Below are positions 20,945-21,638 of a DNA stretch of 21,638 nucleotides, in pieces; within the stretch, counting starts at the first letter, position 1; each line of letters begins with the position of its first letter. The stretch lies in contig WLNV01000004.1 of NCBI GenBank assembly GCA_009699615.1, forward strand, positions 1 to 21,638, written 5' to 3'. The notes under the pieces are model-generated. The model was not told the origin of the DNA, ran no database searches, and saw only the letters and a program-made list of their open reading frames with translations. The position numbers were made by a program, and so were the translations under genes. Source of the DNA: Actinomycetota bacterium. GTDB taxonomy: Bacteria; Actinomycetota; Thermoleophilia; Solirubrobacterales; Solirubrobacteraceae.

Positions 20945-21571
20945 TCAGGGCCGCGGCATCGAGGCGCTGCCGATCAGCAGCGGCTTGACGATCTTCGGCG
21001 CCTTCGGGAAGCGGCCAACCTCGGCCCGGTCGACCGTCAGCGGCGATCCGCTGATCGTCGCGAGCGTGTCGCGATTGCAGTTGCAGCCGCCTGCCATCAG
21101 CCGCCAGAGCGGCGCCCATCGGTCCTGCATTCTGGCGTGGTCAGCGTCGCTGCTGCGCACGTGCTCAAGGAAGAGATACCTGCCACCTGGCCGCAACACG
21201 CGAGCGATCTCGGCCAGCGCTGCCTTTGGGCTACTTGCCTCGCAGAGCACCAGCGTGCCGGTGACGCAATCGAAGCTGTCATCTGCAAACGGCAGCTTCT
21301 CGGCACTGGCCGCGACGACCTCGACAGCGACGGGGGCATCGCTGCTGCGCGCCTCTAGCTGACGGCTCATCGCCCGGTCGGGCTCGGTGCAGACGAGCCG
21401 CGTTATTCCCTGACGCGGATAGGCGGCAAGATTCAGGCCCGTCCCGGCACCAATTTCGAGTACTTCGCCGCTCGCCTCGGCCAACGCCTCGCGGCGTTTG
21501 TCGGCCAGTCCGGCCTGCTGACTGGCGCCCATCAGGAAGCGGTCGTAGATCAGTGCGCCAAAGCGGTTCAC
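20945..21571 (-). CDS. Class I SAM-dependent methyltransferase
   Basis: A 208-residue methyltransferase with motif I VLEIGAGTGLNLAAY (from residue 37), the acidic motif II end CTEPDRAM, motif post-I SAEKLPFADDSFDCV and LRPGGRYLFLEHV. The C-terminal MAGGCNCNRDTLATI resembles the METTL7/UbiE-like phospholipid or quinone methyltransferase group, where GCxxxR-T follows the core. The substrate is not predictable. GTG start with TAGGCT 6 nt upstream (21583-21578, minus strand), again a leaderless arrangement. It lies 51 nt upstream of rrf2 in the same direction, but rrf2 has its own promoter and operator in between. Confidence 0.85.
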   Translation of the reverse strand: MNRFGALIYDRFLMGASQQAGLADKRREALAEASGEVLEIGAGTGLNLAAYPRQGITRLVCTEPDRAMSRQLEARSSDAPVAVEVVAASAEKLPFADDSFDCVTGTLVLCEASSPKAALAEIARVLRPGGRYLFLEHVRSSDADHARMQDRWAPLWRLMAGGCNCNRDTLATISGSPLTVDRAEVGRFPKAPKIVKPLLIGSASMPRP

Positions 21572-21577
21572 AGTGCC

Positions 21578-21583
21578 AGCCTA
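21578..21583 (-). promoter_or_regulatory. -10 element of the methyltransferase gene
   Basis: TAGGCT on the minus strand fits TANNNT and lies 6 nt before the GTG start at 21571; no Shine-Dalgarno is present. Confidence 0.45.
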
Positions 21584-21613
21584 GCGACAGCCCGTTGCGG
21601 CGGAGCGGTGCGC

Positions 21614-21619
21614 TATTGT
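21614..21619 (+). promoter_or_regulatory. -10 element of the gene starting at the right edge
   Basis: TATTGT fits TANNNT and lies exactly 7 nt before an ATG at 21627, as for the other leaderless genes here. Confidence 0.4.
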
Positions 21620-21626
21620 CGGCAGA

Positions 21627-21638
21627 ATGGTGCTCGCA
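21627..21638 (+). CDS. Possible start of a divergent gene cut by the window edge
   Basis: ATG GTG CTC GCA (MVLA) runs off the window. The only support is the ATG with a -10-like TATTGT exactly 7 nt upstream, and the divergent position relative to the methyltransferase gene (55-bp gap). The product is unknown. Confidence 0.35.

Noticed and set aside
1..21638. tRNA, rRNA, insertion sequences, prophage or attachment sites
   Set aside because: No cloverleaf-like segment, transposase or integrase motif, or terminal repeats were seen; codon use and composition look uniform.

Overview
This is a GC-rich, tightly packed chromosomal window from a bacterium that is almost certainly an actinomycete (Actinomycetota). 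A Thermoleophilia/Solirubrobacterales-like lineage is my best guess, made from protein resemblance only. Pointers are an egtB-egtD pair, an actinobacterial-style suf operon (SufU scaffold, Rieske ferredoxin, Rrf2 regulator), a c-di-AMP riboswitch before a cell-wall hydrolase, and many genes that look leaderless. I see no mobile element, CRISPR array, rRNA or tRNA.

Left part (1-6321). The 3' end of an unrecognised gene meets glpX (class II fructose-1,6-bisphosphatase) tail to tail. Divergent from glpX is a four-gene operon joined by 4-nt start/stop overlaps: a GH15 glucoamylase/trehalase-type hydrolase, 6-phosphogluconolactonase, and the two core ergothioneine enzymes EgtB and EgtD. Carbohydrate breakdown and the oxidative pentose phosphate step are thus translationally coupled to thiol-antioxidant synthesis.

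Middle part (6318-10688). This is fatty-acid/acyl-CoA metabolism: a thiolase and a divergent HSD10-like 3-hydroxyacyl-CoA dehydrogenase with tandem 29-bp repeats between them, then an acyl-CoA dehydrogenase followed by a small membrane-anchored zinc metallopeptidase. An ArfB-like ribosome-rescue hydrolase diverges from the acyl-CoA dehydrogenase across only 40 bp.

10695-14531. A secreted peptidoglycan hydrolase (PG-binding repeats plus an NlpC/P60-like domain) lies behind a clear ydaO-type c-di-AMP riboswitch. Its reading frame has no ATG/GTG/TTG at the signal peptide, and the best-placed initiation codon is ATC. An M20 peptidase and a PrxQ/BCP peroxiredoxin diverge with 12 bp between their start codons. 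Next is an unrecognised protein with an acidic Ala/Pro tail and a basic core.

Right part (14525-21638). One minus-strand operon runs rrf2-sufC-sufS-sufU-Rieske-sufB-sufD-DCC thiol oxidoreductase for iron-sulfur cluster assembly. The Rrf2 gene has a perfect palindromic operator overlapping its -10 element. A SAM methyltransferase and the first codons of a divergent gene close the window.

Two window-wide patterns stand out. A TANNNT hexamer sits exactly 6-7 nt before the start codon of seven promoter-proximal genes, pointing to leaderless transcripts. All five convergent gene pairs end within 7 nt of each other, two of them sharing a CTAG that supplies both stop codons.
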